A stretch of 64,000 nucleotides of DNA, taken from NCBI RefSeq assembly GCF_003789055.1, contig NZ_ML119085.1:124001-188000 (forward strand), written 5' to 3'. Position numbers and translations under genes: made by a program. This document shows positions 43,330-52,725 of the stretch, one piece after another. This stretch comes from Histidinibacterium lentulum. GTDB taxonomy: Bacteria > Pseudomonadota > Alphaproteobacteria > Rhodobacterales > Rhodobacteraceae. The stretch's first letter is position 1. Each line of letters starts with the position of its first letter. The notes beneath the pieces are model-generated. The model saw nothing but the letters and a program-made list of their open reading frames with translations, searched no databases and was not told the DNA's origin.

Positions 43330-46293
43330 ATGACCGAACATTCGCCCAACGACGTCTTTCACGCCTCCTCCTTCCTGCAGGGCCACAATGCCGATTACAT
43401 CGAGCAGCTCTACGCCCGCTATGCCGACAATCCCGGCGCCGTGGACGACAGCTGGCGCGCCTTCTTCGCCAGCCTCGGCGACGCCCCCTCCGAGGCGCGC
43501 GCAGAGGCTGCCGGCCCGTCCTGGGCGCGCGCCGACTGGCCACCGCAACCCTCCGATGACCTGACCGCCGCGCTCGACGGCCAGTGGCCCGCCGACCCCA
43601 GGGAGGCGAAGGGCGCGAGGGACAAGATCGTCGCCAAGGCCGAGGAACAGGGCGCGCAGATCACCGAGGCGCAGGTGCGCGGCGCCGTGCTCGACTCGGT
43701 GCGCGCGCTGATGATCATCCGCGCCTACCGGATCCGGGGTCACCTCGTGGCCGATCTCGACCCCCTCGGCATGCGGCAGGAGACGCCCCATCCCGAGCTC
43801 GATCCCCGGTCCTACGGCTTCGCCGAGGCCGACATGGACCGGCCCATCTTCATCGACAAGGTTCTGGGTCTCGAACATGCGACGATGCGCGAGATCCTCG
43901 AGATCGTGAAGCGCACCTACTGCGGCACCTTCGCGCTCCAGTACATGCACATCTCCGACCCCGAACAGGCCGCCTGGCTCAAGGAGCGGATCGAGGGTTA
44001 CGGCAAGGAGATCAAGTTCACCCAGAACGGGCGCAAGGCGATCCTGAACAAGCTTGTCGAGGCCGAGGGCTTCGAGAAGTTCCTCCATGTGAAATACATG
44101 GGCACGAAGCGCTTCGGCCTCGACGGCGGCGAGGCGCTGATCCCCGCGATGGAACAGGTGATCAAGCGCGGCGGTGCGCTCGGAATCAAGGAGATCGTCA
44201 TCGGCATGCCCCACCGCGGGCGGCTGTCGGTGCTCGCCAACGTGATGGGCAAGCCCTACCGCGCGATCTTCAACGAATTCCAGGGGGGCAGCTTCAAGCC
44301 CGAGGATGTCGACGGATCGGGCGACGTCAAATACCACCTCGGCGCCTCCTCGGACCGGGAATTCGACGGCAATTCGGTGCACCTGTCGCTCACGGCGAAC
44401 CCCTCCCACCTGGAGGCGGTGAACCCCGTGGTCCTGGGCAAGGCCCGCGCCAAGCAGGACCAGCTTTCCGACGCCGATCGCACCGCCGTGCTGCCGCTGC
44501 TCCTGCACGGCGACGCGGCCTTCGCCGGTCAGGGCGTCGTGGCCGAATGCTTCCAGATGGGCGGCATCCGGGGCCATCGGACGGGCGGAACCATGCATAT
44601 CGTGGTGAACAACCAGATCGGCTTCACCACCGCGCCGCATTTTTCGCGCTCCTCGCCCTATCCCACCGACATCGCGCTGATGGTCGAGGCGCCGATCTTC
44701 CATGTGAACGGCGACGATCCCGAGGCCGTGGTCCACGCCGCCAAGGTCGCCACCGAGTTCCGCCAGAAATTCGCCAAGGACGTGGTGCTCGACATCATCT
44801 GTTATCGCCGGTTCGGCCATAACGAGGGCGACGAGCCCATGTTCACCAACCCCGTGATGTACACGCGCATCAAGGGCCACAAGACCACGCTCACGCTCTA
44901 CACCGAACGTCTGGTCAAGGACGGTCTCATCCCCGAGGGCGAGATCGAGGACATGAAGGCCGCCTTCCAGGCCCACCTCAACGAAGAGTTCGAGGCCGGC
45001 AAGACCTACAGGCCCAACAAGGCCGACTGGCTCGACGGCCGCTGGTCCCACATGGACCGGATGAAGCAGGGCAAGTACCAGCGCGGCAAGACCTGGATCA
45101 GGCGCGAGACCTTCGACCAGATCGGCACGGCTCTGACCCGCGCGCCTGACGGCTTCTCCATGCACCGCACGGTGGAGCGCCTGATCGAGACCAAGCGCCA
45201 GATGTTCGACGCGGGCGAAGGCTTCGACTGGGCCACCGCCGAGGCGCTCGCCTTCGGCTCCCTCCTGACCGAGGGCTATCCCGTCCGCCTCGCCGGCCAG
45301 GACAGCGCGCGCGGCACCTTCTCCCAGCGGCATTCCGCGCTGATCAACCAGGACACCGAAGAGCGCTACTACCCGCTCAACCACATCCGCGAAGGCCAGG
45401 CCCGCTACGAGGTCATCGACTCGATGCTCTCCGAATACGCGGTGCTGGGCTTCGAGTACGGCTACAGCCTCGCCGAGCCCAACGCGCTCACGCTCTGGGA
45501 GGCGCAGTTCGGCGACTTCGCCAACGGCGCGCAGATCATGTTCGACCAGTTCATCTCCTCGGGCGAATCGAAATGGCTGCGCATGTCCGGCCTCGTCATG
45601 CTGCTGCCCCACGGCTTCGAGGGACAGGGGCCAGAGCACAGCTCCGCCAGGCTCGAGCGCTTCCTGCAGATGTGCGGACAGGACAACTGGATCGTGGCCA
45701 ACTGCACCACGCCCGCGAACTATTTCCACATCCTGCGCCGCCAGCTGCACCGCAGCTTCCGCAAGCCGCTCGTCCTGATGACGCCGAAATCGCTCCTGCG
45801 GCACAAGCTCGCCGTGTCGAAGGCCGACGAGTTCCTCGAGGGCTCCTCCTTCCACCGGGTGCTCTGGGACGACGCGCAGTATGGCAACTCGGAAACGGCG
45901 CTGAAGCCCGACGCGGAGATTCGCCGGGTCGTGATGTGTTCCGGCAAGGTCTATTACGACCTTCTCGAGAAGCGCGACGCCGAGGGCATCGACGACGTCT
46001 ACCTGATGCGGATCGAGCAGTTCTATCCCTTCCCCGCCCAGTCGGCCGTGCGGGAGCTGGAACGGTTCAAGTCCGCCGAGATGATCTGGTGTCAGGAAGA
46101 ACCCAAGAACCAGGGCGCCTGGACCTTCATCGAGCCGAACCTCGAATGGGTCCTCTCGCGCATCGGCGCGACCCACACCCGACCCCGCTATGTCGGCCGG
46201 GCCGCTTCGGCCTCGCCCGCCACCGGCCTCGCATCCCAGCACAAGGCACAACAAGAGGCGCTCGTCACCGAAGCGCTGACCATCGAAGGATGA
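43330..46293 (+). CDS. sucA: 2-Oxoglutarate dehydrogenase E1 component
   Basis: This 987-residue thiamine-diphosphate enzyme decarboxylates 2-oxoglutarate and reductively succinylates the lipoyl group of SucB. Landmarks: the N-terminal SucB-binding helix with [66 protein letters not shown] (the ThDP and Mg motif), and the C-terminal [24 protein letters not shown]-type segment. The length is full. It begins 28 bases after the DUF805 gene and six bases before sucB, in the order expected for the complex. Confidence 0.97.
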   Translation: [987 protein letters not shown]

Positions 46294-46299
46294 CCACCA

Positions 46300-47895
46300 A
46301 TGTCCGTTGAAGTCCGCGTCCCCACCCTGGGCGAAAGCGTCACCGAGGCCACCGTCGCCACCTGGTTCAAGAAGCCCGGCGACGAGGTCGCGGTGGACGA
46401 GATGCTCTGCGAACTCGAGACAGACAAGGTGACGGTGGAGGTCCCCTCCCCCGCCGCCGGCAAGCTCAGCGAGATCGTCGCAGCCGAAGGCGACACCGTG
46501 GGCGTCGACGCCCTCCTCGCGTCCATCGTCGAGGCCGGCCACGCCGGCTCCTCGACCGAGGTCAAGCCCCGCGCCGGCACGCCCGAACCCTACGACGCCC
46601 CCGCGCCCGATGCCGCGAAGGCCGAGCCGGATGCGGCTGCGTCCGGAGAGGACATGGACGTCATGGTGCCCACCCTGGGCGAAAGCGTCACCGAGGCCAC
46701 CGTCTCCACCTGGTTCAAGAAGCCGGGTGACAGCTTCGAGGCCGACGAGATGCTCTGCGAGCTCGAGACCGACAAGGTCTCCGTGGAGGTCCCCGCCCCC
46801 GCCGCCGGCACGCTCAAGGAAGTGCTGGCCGAGGAAGGCGCGACGGTCGAGGCCGGCGGCAAGCTCGCCGTCATGACCACCGGCACGGGCGGCGCTGCGG
46901 CCCCGGCGAAGAGCGGCGAGAAGAGCCATGAGGTCGCCGGCGGCTACGGTGACCGCGAGCGCCCCGAAGCCCCTCCCGAAACCGCCCCGGCCTCCGGCCG
47001 CACCGACGTCGAGAACGCCCCCTCCGCCACCAAGATGATGGCCGACAAGGGGCTCGACGAGGGCAAGGTCAAGGGCACCGGCCGCGACGGCCGCATCATG
47101 AAGGAGGACGTGCTCAAGGCCCTGACCCAGCCCGCCCCCGAGAAGGCCGAGGCGCCGAAAGCGCCCCCGCGCGCGCCCTCGACGCCCCAGGACGCCGACC
47201 GCGAGGAGCGGGTCAAGATGACCCGCCTGCGCCAGACCATCGCCCGCCGCCTGAAGGAGAGCCAGAACACCGCCGCGATGCTGACCACCTACAACGAGGT
47301 GGACATGGGCGGCGTCATGGACCTCCGGAACGAATACAAGGACCTGTTCCTGAAGAAGCACGGCGTCAAACTCGGCTTCATGTCCTTCTTCGTGAAGGCC
47401 TGCTGCCACGCCCTGAACGAGGTGCCGGACGTCAACGCCGAGATCGACGGCACCGACGTGGTCTACAAGAACTACGTCCACATGGGCATCGCCGTGGGCA
47501 CGCCCACCGGCCTCGTGGTGCCCGTGGTGCGCGACGCCCACCTCAAGGGCTTCGCGCAGATCGAGAAGGAAATCGCGGAGCTTGGCGTCAAGGGCCGCGA
47601 CGGCAAGCTGACCATGGCCGACATGCAGGGCGGCAGCTTCACCATCTCGAACGGCGGCGTCTACGGCTCGCTCATGTCCTCTCCGATCCTGAACCCGCCG
47701 CAGTCGGGCATCTTGGGCATGCACAAGATCCAGGAGCGGCCCATGGTCGTGAAGGGCCAGATCGTCGCGCGGCCGATGATGTATCTCGCCCTCAGCTACG
47801 ATCACCGCATCGTCGACGGCAAGGGCGCGGTGACCTTCCTCGTTCGCGTGAAAGAGGCGCTCGAGGACCCGCGCCGCCTCCTGATGGACCTCTGA
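46300..47895 (+). CDS. sucB: Dihydrolipoyl succinyltransferase with two lipoyl domains
   Basis: This 531-residue E2 subunit has two lipoyl domains, a peripheral-subunit-binding domain ([31 protein letters not shown]) and the acyltransferase core ending [16 protein letters not shown], with catalytic His and Asp. The lipoylated lysines are about K43 and K159 in the two ETDKV motifs, 116 residues apart. Many E2o proteins have one lipoyl domain. Here the two share stretches identical at the DNA level (for example 46321-46356 and the copy about 350 bp later), which points to a recent duplication or gene conversion. Confidence 0.96.
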   Translation: MSVEVRVPTLGESVTEATVATWFKKPGDEVAVDEMLCELETDKVTVEVPSPAAGKLSEIVAAEGDTVGVDALLASIVEAGHAGSSTEVKPRAGTPEPYDAPAPDAAKAEPDAAASGEDMDVMVPTLGESVTEATVSTWFKKPGDSFEADEMLCELETDKVSVEVPAPAAGTLKEVLAEEGATVEAGGKLAVMTTGTGGAAAPAKSGEKSHEVAGGYGDRERPEAPPETAPASGRTDVENAPSATKMMADKGLDEGKVKGTGRDGRIMKEDVLKALTQPAPEKAEAPKAPPRAPSTPQDADREERVKMTRLRQTIARRLKESQNTAAMLTTYNEVDMGGVMDLRNEYKDLFLKKHGVKLGFMSFFVKACCHALNEVPDVNAEIDGTDVVYKNYVHMGIAVGTPTGLVVPVVRDAHLKGFAQIEKEIAELGVKGRDGKLTMADMQGGSFTISNGGVYGSLMSSPILNPPQSGILGMHKIQERPMVVKGQIVARPMMYLALSYDHRIVDGKGAVTFLVRVKEALEDPRRLLMDL

Positions 47896-47903
47896 GCAAA
47901 GGG

Positions 47904-47923
47904 GGCGGGGGCCCTCCCCCGCC
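47904..47923 (+). terminator. Hairpin after sucB
   Basis: GGCGGGGG (47904-47911) pairs with CCCCCGCC (47916-47923) around CCCT, eight bases after the sucB stop. Confidence 0.55.
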
Positions 47924-47951
47924 CGGCCTCCATGCGACCAGCCCCCACATC

Positions 47952-47976
47952 CCGTAGGGTGGGTTTCCAACCCACC
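47952..47976 (+). repeat. GTAG-headed REP element, single copy
   Basis: CCGTAG followed by arms GGTGGGTT and AACCCACC around TCC is the same unit as the two copies at 16291 and 16327. It lies between sucB and the cupin gene, outside any frame. Confidence 0.8.
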
Positions 47977-48119
47977 GCCCCCGGCTTCTCCATCCGGCGC
48001 GGGCCGGCCTTCACCTCGCCGCCCCGGGTCCCCCGCGCCCCGGTGTCGCGCCCCAGCGCCCGGACCCTCGCCGCTCCCGCCCCGTTGTCTCCCATCGCAC
48101 CCCAACCCGGAGACACACC

Positions 48120-48509
48120 ATGACCGATCCCGTCCACATTCCCGACGGCTCCCCCGACCTCCAGCACTGGGACGACGACCGCCACGGGAGCGTCACCTAC
48201 CGCATCCTCGTCGATGCCGATGGCGGCCCCAGCCGCGGACTCGTGCAGGGCATCGCCTATCTCGAGCCCGGCGATCGCGAGAACATGCACACCCACGACA
48301 TACCCGAGACGATCCATGTGCTCGAAGGCTCCGGCGAGGCCCGGCTCCAGGGCAACAGCCTGCCCCTCGCGCCGGGTGACACGCTCTTCGTCCCCGCCGG
48401 TGCGCCCCATGCCTGGAGCGCCGCCGAGGCCGAGGGGCTGACCCTGCTCTTCACCTTCCCGACCGACCGCTTTGCCGAGGTCGCCTACCACTTCGACGCC
48501 GCCGCATGA
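48120..48509 (+). CDS. Cupin-domain protein
   Basis: This 129-residue single cupin has a first motif at HTHDIPETIHVLEGSGEA (two His and a Glu as metal ligands) and a second at PLAPGDTLFVPAGAPHAWSA, whose final His completes the site. It is probably a small metal-dependent sugar- or stress-related enzyme or binding protein; the substrate is unknown. GGAGACACACC precedes the ATG. It is the first of three genes inserted between sucB and lpdA. Confidence 0.85.
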   Translation: MTDPVHIPDGSPDLQHWDDDRHGSVTYRILVDADGGPSRGLVQGIAYLEPGDRENMHTHDIPETIHVLEGSGEARLQGNSLPLAPGDTLFVPAGAPHAWSAAEAEGLTLLFTFPTDRFAEVAYHFDAAA

Positions 48510-48549
48510 CCGGTCGGGCGCGTTCCCGTGGCCCAGCGAGGGCGCGCCC

Positions 48550-49485
48550 GTGACCGGCCCCTGGCTCATGTCCTCGATGAAGGACGAGGGCGCCCATCTC
48601 CTCGAGTGGCTTGCCTATCACCGCGTCATCGGCTTTCCCCGCGCGGTGATCTGCACCAACGACTGCTCCGACGGAACCGACATCCTGCTCGACCGTCTCG
48701 CCGCGGCCGGCCTTGTCATCCACCTGCGCAACGTCGTCCCGCTCGGCAGCCCGCCCCAGCATTCCGCCGCCCGCCTGGCCATGGCGCATCTCGCCCACGA
48801 GGCCGCATGCTGGGTCCTCCACATCGACGCCGACGAGTTCCTCAATGTCCACCTCGGGTCAGGCCATGTCGACGACCTCCTCACCCTCGCCGGAGAGGCC
48901 GACTGCATCGCGCTCGCCTGGCGCAATTTCGGCGACGCCGGCCACGCCGCCTGGCCAGGCGCCACCCTGCCCCATTTCACCCGGCGCGAGGCGCAGCCCG
49001 CCCCGGACGAGACCTACGTCAAATGCCTCTTCCGCCGCGACGCCTTCGCCGCCGCCTGGGCGCACATGCCGACCCGGCCCACCGGCCAGCCGCGCCTCGT
49101 CAACGCCGCCGGAGAGCCGCTGGCGAACGACAACCTCTTCTCCGACCGCCCCCGCGTGCGTTTCTTCCCCGTGGCCCGCGCCGACCGCGCCGAGACCCAC
49201 GCGGGCATCAACCACTACGGCGTGAAATCCCCCGACCTCTTCGCGCTGAAGCGCGCGCGCGGCCGGGGCGAGAACACCACCGGCCACCAGAAGTACCGCG
49301 TGGGCTCCGAATGGCACAGGCGCGCCAACCGCAACGAGATCGAGGACCGCACCATCCTGCGCCACTGGCCCGCAACGCAGGCCGAACTCGCCCGCCTGCG
49401 CGTCCTGCCCGGCGTGGCCGAGGCCGAATCCCTTTGCCTTGAATGGCTCGACGCGACGCGCGAAAAGGCTGTCCATGACAGCTGA
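48550..49485 (+). CDS. Family-2 glycosyltransferase-like protein
   Basis: This 311-residue protein (GTG start at 48550 with GAGGG ten bases upstream) carries SSMKDEGAHLLEWLAYHRVIGFPRAVICTNDCSDGTDILLDRL, the GT2_4 (DUF4922-like) donor-binding segment, and WVLHIDADEFLNV with the DxD motif. It also contains HYGVKSPDLFALKRARGRGENT. It probably transfers a sugar to an envelope or exported product. The alternative is a start at ATG 48568. It overlaps the MAPEG gene by 11 bases. Confidence 0.8.
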   Translation: MTGPWLMSSMKDEGAHLLEWLAYHRVIGFPRAVICTNDCSDGTDILLDRLAAAGLVIHLRNVVPLGSPPQHSAARLAMAHLAHEAACWVLHIDADEFLNVHLGSGHVDDLLTLAGEADCIALAWRNFGDAGHAAWPGATLPHFTRREAQPAPDETYVKCLFRRDAFAAAWAHMPTRPTGQPRLVNAAGEPLANDNLFSDRPRVRFFPVARADRAETHAGINHYGVKSPDLFALKRARGRGENTTGHQKYRVGSEWHRRANRNEIEDRTILRHWPATQAELARLRVLPGVAEAESLCLEWLDATREKAVHDS

Positions 49486-49885
49486 ACTCACCGTCCTCGC
49501 CCTCGCCGCCCTGCTGCACGGCGTGCAACTGGCGCTCTTCGCCGTGCCCGCGAACCGCGAACTGGGCATCGGCAAGACCCTGAGTCCGCGCGACCCGGAC
49601 CGGCTCGAAAAGCCGCTGATGGAGCAGGTCTCCACCCGCACCGGCCGCCTCGCCCGCGCCTACGGCAACCACAACGAGGCGCTGCTGCTCTTCGCGATCG
49701 CCGTGTCCCTCGTCAGCCTCGCCGGTGCCGCGACCCCGTTCACCGCCGCCATGGCCTGGACCTACCTCGTCGCCCGCATCCTCTATGTGCCCGCCTACGC
49801 GCTCGGCTGGGTCCCGTGGCGCACGGTCTTCTTCGCCGCGGCCTGGTTCGCCAGCTTCGCCATGATCCTCGCAACGCTCATCTGA
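49475..49885 (+). CDS. MAPEG-family membrane protein
   Basis: This 136-residue protein has four helices, with the glutathione-dependent MAPEG features RTGRLARAYGNHNEALLLFAIAVSLV (the RxxxNxxE region) and ARILYVPAYALGWVPWRTVFF. Bacterial members resemble microsomal glutathione transferases, but their substrates are mostly unknown. Its start overlaps the glycosyltransferase by 11 bases. The region after it carries three GTGCAC palindromes before lpdA. Confidence 0.85.
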   Translation: MTAELTVLALAALLHGVQLALFAVPANRELGIGKTLSPRDPDRLEKPLMEQVSTRTGRLARAYGNHNEALLLFAIAVSLVSLAGAATPFTAAMAWTYLVARILYVPAYALGWVPWRTVFFAAAWFASFAMILATLI

Positions 49886-49918
49886 ACCCCGACCGCAACC
49901 CTGACCTGACACTTTTCG

Positions 49919-49947
49919 GTGCACGCGCTGTGCACGTCCCGGTGCAC
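49919..49947 (+). promoter_or_regulatory. Three phased GTGCAC palindromes before lpdA
   Basis: GTGCAC occurs at 49919-49924, 49930-49935 and 49942-49947, with starts 11 and 12 bases apart, about one helical turn. They lie 40-70 bp before the lpdA ATG. The arrangement looks like a cooperative operator or a promoter element; no cognate regulator is recognised. Confidence 0.45.
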
Positions 49948-49985
49948 AGGTTGCATCACCCGCAAAGACCCCAAGGAGACCCCAA

Positions 49986-51374
49986 ATGGCCCAATACGAC
50001 GTCATCGTGATCGGCTCCGGCCCCGGCGGCTATGTCTGCGCCATCCGCTGCGCCCAGCTGGGCCTCAAGACCGCCTGCGTCGAGGGCCGCGAAACCCTGG
50101 GCGGCACCTGCCTCAACGTGGGCTGCATCCCGTCGAAGGCGCTGCTGCATGCCACCCACATGCTCCACGAGGCCGAGGCCAACTTCGCCGAGATGGGCCT
50201 CAAGGGAAAAAGCCCCTCGGTGGATTGGGCGCAGATGCTGTCCTACAAGGCCAAGACCATCAGCCAGAACACCGGCGGCATCGAATTTCTTTTCAAGAAG
50301 AACAAGATAGACTGGCTGAAGGGCTGGGGCTCCGTGCCCGGGAAGGGCAAGGTCAAGGTCGGCGACGAGGTCCATGAGGCAAAGCACATCGTCATTGCCT
50401 CCGGCTCCGAACCTGCTTCGCTGCCCGGCGTCGAGGTGGACGAGGAGACCGTCGTCACCTCCACCGGCGCGCTCGAGTTGAAGAAGATCCCGAAGAAGAT
50501 GGTTGTCATCGGCGGCGGCGTGATCGGCCTCGAGCTGGGCTCGGTCTACTCCCGTCTCGGCGCCGAGGTGACGGTGGTCGAGTTCCTCGACACGATCACC
50601 CCGACCATGGACGCAGAAGTGAGCAAGCAGTTCCAGAAAATCCTTGCGAAACAAGGCCTCAAGTTCACTCTCGGCGCCGCCGTCCAGGGCGTCGAGACGG
50701 CAAAGGGCAAGGCGAAGGTGACCTACAAGCTGCGCAAGGACGACAGCGAGCACATGATCGAGGCCGACACCGTCCTCGTCTCGACCGGCCGCAAACCCTT
50801 CACCGACGGCCTCGGCCTCGCCGACCTCGGCGTGGAGACGAGCGAGCGCGGCCAGATCAGGACGGATGCCCGCTACCGCACCAATGTCGAGGGCATCTAC
50901 GCCATCGGCGACTGCATCGCGGGACCCATGCTGGCCCACAAGGCCGAGGACGAGGGCATGGCGGTGGCCGAAGGCATCGCCGGCCAGCACCCCCATGTGA
51001 ACTACGACGTGATCCCCAGCGTGATCTACACCCACCCCGAGGTCGCCTCCGTCGGCAAGACCGAGGAGGAGCTGAAGGAGGCGGGCCGCAAGTACAAGAC
51101 GGGCAAGTTCTCCTTCATGGGCAACGGCCGCGCCAAGGCCAACTTCGCCGCCGACGGGTTCGTGAAGATCCTCGCAGATGCCGAGACCGACCGGATCCTC
51201 GGCGCCCATATCATCGGGCCGATGGCGGGCGATCTCATTCACGAGGTCTGCGTCGGCATGGAATTCGGCGCGGCCGCCGAGGACATCGCCCGCACCTGCC
51301 ATGCCCACCCGACCTATTCCGAGGCGGTCCGCGAGGCGGCGCTGGCCTGCGGCGACGGCCCGATCCATTCCTGA
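49986..51374 (+). CDS. lpdA: Dihydrolipoyl dehydrogenase (E3)
   Basis: This 462-residue flavoprotein reoxidises dihydrolipoyl groups of SucB (and other complexes) with NAD. The FAD loop is [17 protein letters not shown]. The redox disulfide is Cys42-Cys47 ([13 protein letters not shown]). The NAD loop is [14 protein letters not shown]. The C-terminal [13 protein letters not shown] contains the catalytic His-Glu. AAGGAGACC precedes the ATG. It lies about 2 kb after sucB, with three unrelated genes between, so it is likely transcribed from its own promoter (49886-49985). Confidence 0.97.
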   Translation: MAQYDVIVIGSGPGGYVCAIRCAQLGLKTACVEGRETLGGTCLNVGCIPSKALLHATHMLHEAEANFAEMGLKGKSPSVDWAQMLSYKAKTISQNTGGIEFLFKKNKIDWLKGWGSVPGKGKVKVGDEVHEAKHIVIASGSEPASLPGVEVDEETVVTSTGALELKKIPKKMVVIGGGVIGLELGSVYSRLGAEVTVVEFLDTITPTMDAEVSKQFQKILAKQGLKFTLGAAVQGVETAKGKAKVTYKLRKDDSEHMIEADTVLVSTGRKPFTDGLGLADLGVETSERGQIRTDARYRTNVEGIYAIGDCIAGPMLAHKAEDEGMAVAEGIAGQHPHVNYDVIPSVIYTHPEVASVGKTEEELKEAGRKYKTGKFSFMGNGRAKANFAADGFVKILADAETDRILGAHIIGPMAGDLIHEVCVGMEFGAAAEDIARTCHAHPTYSEAVREAALACGDGPIHS

Positions 51375-51401
51375 CGGCGCGCGATTGTTCTGCGAATGAT
51401 C

Positions 51402-51422
51402 GGAGGGGGCGCTGCCCCCTCC
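51402..51422. repeat. 21-nt palindromic repeat, inverted copy of 16567-16587
   Basis: Arms GGAGGGGGC and GCCCCCTCC surround GCT. The sequence is the exact reverse complement of the element at 16567-16587, whose loop is AGC. It lies between lpdA and rpe. Confidence 0.7.
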
Positions 51423-51428
51423 GGCGTT

Positions 51429-51464
51429 GGCGGGGGGGCGTCTTCGAAGAAGAGAGCCCCCGCC
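51429..51464. repeat. Nested palindrome between lpdA and rpe
   Basis: Outer arms GGCGGGGG (51429-51436) and CCCCCGCC (51457-51464) enclose the perfect 10-bp palindrome TCTTCGAAGA (51441-51450). It follows the 21-nt palindrome by six bases and may act as the lpdA terminator. Confidence 0.6.
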
Positions 51465-51502
51465 GACCCCTGCCCGATGATCCCCGAGACCGGAGAGACC
51501 CC

Positions 51503-52180
51503 ATGGCCCGCGACATCCTCATCGCCCCCTCGATTCTCGCCGCCGATTTCGCCGATTTCGGCCGCGAGGTCCGCGCCGTGGAGGTCGAAGGCGCGGACTG
51601 GATCCACATCGACGTCATGGACGGCCATTTCGTCCCGAACCTCACCTTCGGCCCGCCCATGGTCAAGGCGCTCAGGCCGCACGTGACGACCTTCATGGAC
51701 GTCCACCTGATGATCGCGCCCGTCGATCCGATGATCGAGGCCTTCGCCGAGGCGGGTGCGGACCTGCTCACCGCCCATCTCGAGGCCGGCCCGCATCCGC
51801 ACCGGACGCTGCAGGCGATCCGTGCGGCGGGGATGAAGGCGGGTCTCGCGGTCAATCCCGGGACCGCGGTGGACGCTGCAGCGCCGCTCCTCGATCTCTG
51901 CGACCTCGTCTGCGTGATGACGGTCAACCCGGGCTTCGGCGGGCAGACCTTCATCGACAGTCAGCTCGGCCAGATCGCGCGGCTCAGGGAGATGATCGGC
52001 GACCGCCCGATCCGCATAGAGGTAGACGGCGGCATCGACGCCCGAACCGCGCCCGCGGTCGTGAGCGCGGGTGCCGACGTCCTCGTCGCGGGGTCGGCGG
52101 TGTTCCGCGGCGGCACCGCCGACGAGCCTGCGGCCTACGGCGCCAACATCCGCGACCTGCGCAAGGCTGCAACACTCTGA
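51503..52180 (+). CDS. rpe: Ribulose-phosphate 3-epimerase
   Basis: This 225-residue TIM-barrel enzyme of the pentose phosphate pathway converts ribulose-5-P to xylulose-5-P. Landmarks: IAPSILAADFADFGREV, HIDVMDGHFVPNLTFGP (metal His and catalytic Asp), HLMI, VMTVNPGFGGQTF, EVDGGID with the second catalytic Asp, and VAGSAVF, a phosphate-binding motif. The ATG follows GGAGAGACCC. It is separated from lpdA by the repeat pair and is followed by the FnrL-like box of the next gene. Confidence 0.96.
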   Translation: MARDILIAPSILAADFADFGREVRAVEVEGADWIHIDVMDGHFVPNLTFGPPMVKALRPHVTTFMDVHLMIAPVDPMIEAFAEAGADLLTAHLEAGPHPHRTLQAIRAAGMKAGLAVNPGTAVDAAAPLLDLCDLVCVMTVNPGFGGQTFIDSQLGQIARLREMIGDRPIRIEVDGGIDARTAPAVVSAGADVLVAGSAVFRGGTADEPAAYGANIRDLRKAATL

Positions 52181-52187
52181 ACGGACT

Positions 52188-52201
52188 CTGATCCACATCA
52201 A
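52188..52201 (+). promoter_or_regulatory. Candidate FnrL box
   Basis: CTGATCCACATCAA matches the FNR/FnrL consensus TTGAT-N4-ATCAA in nine of ten positions. It lies 33 bp before the ATG of the NsrR-like regulator, at the position of a promoter. Anaerobic or nitric-oxide-linked control of such a repressor is plausible. Confidence 0.55.
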
Positions 52202-52234
52202 GGCGGATCACCCGATCCGTCGTATTGTCGCACC

Positions 52235-52681
52235 ATGCGACTGACCGTCCGCACCAACCTGGCCATGCGCGCGCTGATGACCTGTGCCATCAACGCCCCC
52301 GAAACCGTGCGCCGCGCCGACATCGCGCGCCTCTGCAACGGGTCGGAGGCGCATTTCGGCCTCGTGGTGAACAAGCTCGCTCAGGCGGGCTTTATCGAGA
52401 CCCTGCGCGGACGCGGCGGCGGCATCCGCCTCGCCCGCCCGCCGGACGAGATCACGGTCGGCCAGGTTTTCCGCGTCTTCGAGGCTGGCGTGCCCTTCGC
52501 CGAATGCTTCGCAGGCGGTGAGAATCTGTGCCCGATCAAGGGCGCCTGCCGGCTGCGCGGCACGCTCGGCCGGGCGCTCGAGGCGTTTTACCGCGAACTC
52601 GACGATGTGACGCTCGCCGAGCTGACCTGCGGAAACGACCCGCTCGCAGCCCTGCTCCTGGCAACCGCGGAACCCGCCTGA
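52235..52681 (+). CDS. Rrf2-family, NsrR-like Fe-S regulator
   Basis: This 148-residue winged-helix protein begins MRLTVRTNLAMRALMTCAIN and has the recognition region RADIARLCNGSEAHFGLVVNKLAQAGFIETLRGRGGGIRLARPP, with the Arg-Gly-Gly-Gly wing. Three cysteines at 91, 99 and 105 (C-x7-C-x5-C) can hold a cluster, as in NsrR, the nitric-oxide-sensing repressor. IscR and RirA have different spacing. It is monocistronic between rpe and tRNA-Met. Its targets are not in this window as far as I can see. Confidence 0.85.
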   Translation: MRLTVRTNLAMRALMTCAINAPETVRRADIARLCNGSEAHFGLVVNKLAQAGFIETLRGRGGGIRLARPPDEITVGQVFRVFEAGVPFAECFAGGENLCPIKGACRLRGTLGRALEAFYRELDDVTLAELTCGNDPLAALLLATAEPA

Positions 52682-52684
52682 CCC

Positions 52685-52698
52685 CGGCGGCTCCGCCG
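52685..52698. terminator. Bidirectional hairpin between the Rrf2 gene and tRNA-Met
   Basis: CGGCGG and CCGCCG surround CT at 52685-52698. It can end both the regulator (plus strand) and the tRNA transcript (minus strand). Confidence 0.5.
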
Positions 52699-52725
52699 CA
52701 CAGTACACTGATACTTCGGAGTTCT

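Noticed and set aside
43237-48105. A 1622-codon open frame antisense to the sucA-sucB region
   Set aside because: It is the complementary frame of strongly biased GC-rich genes; the composition is His/Gly/Ala/Val repeats without any domain.
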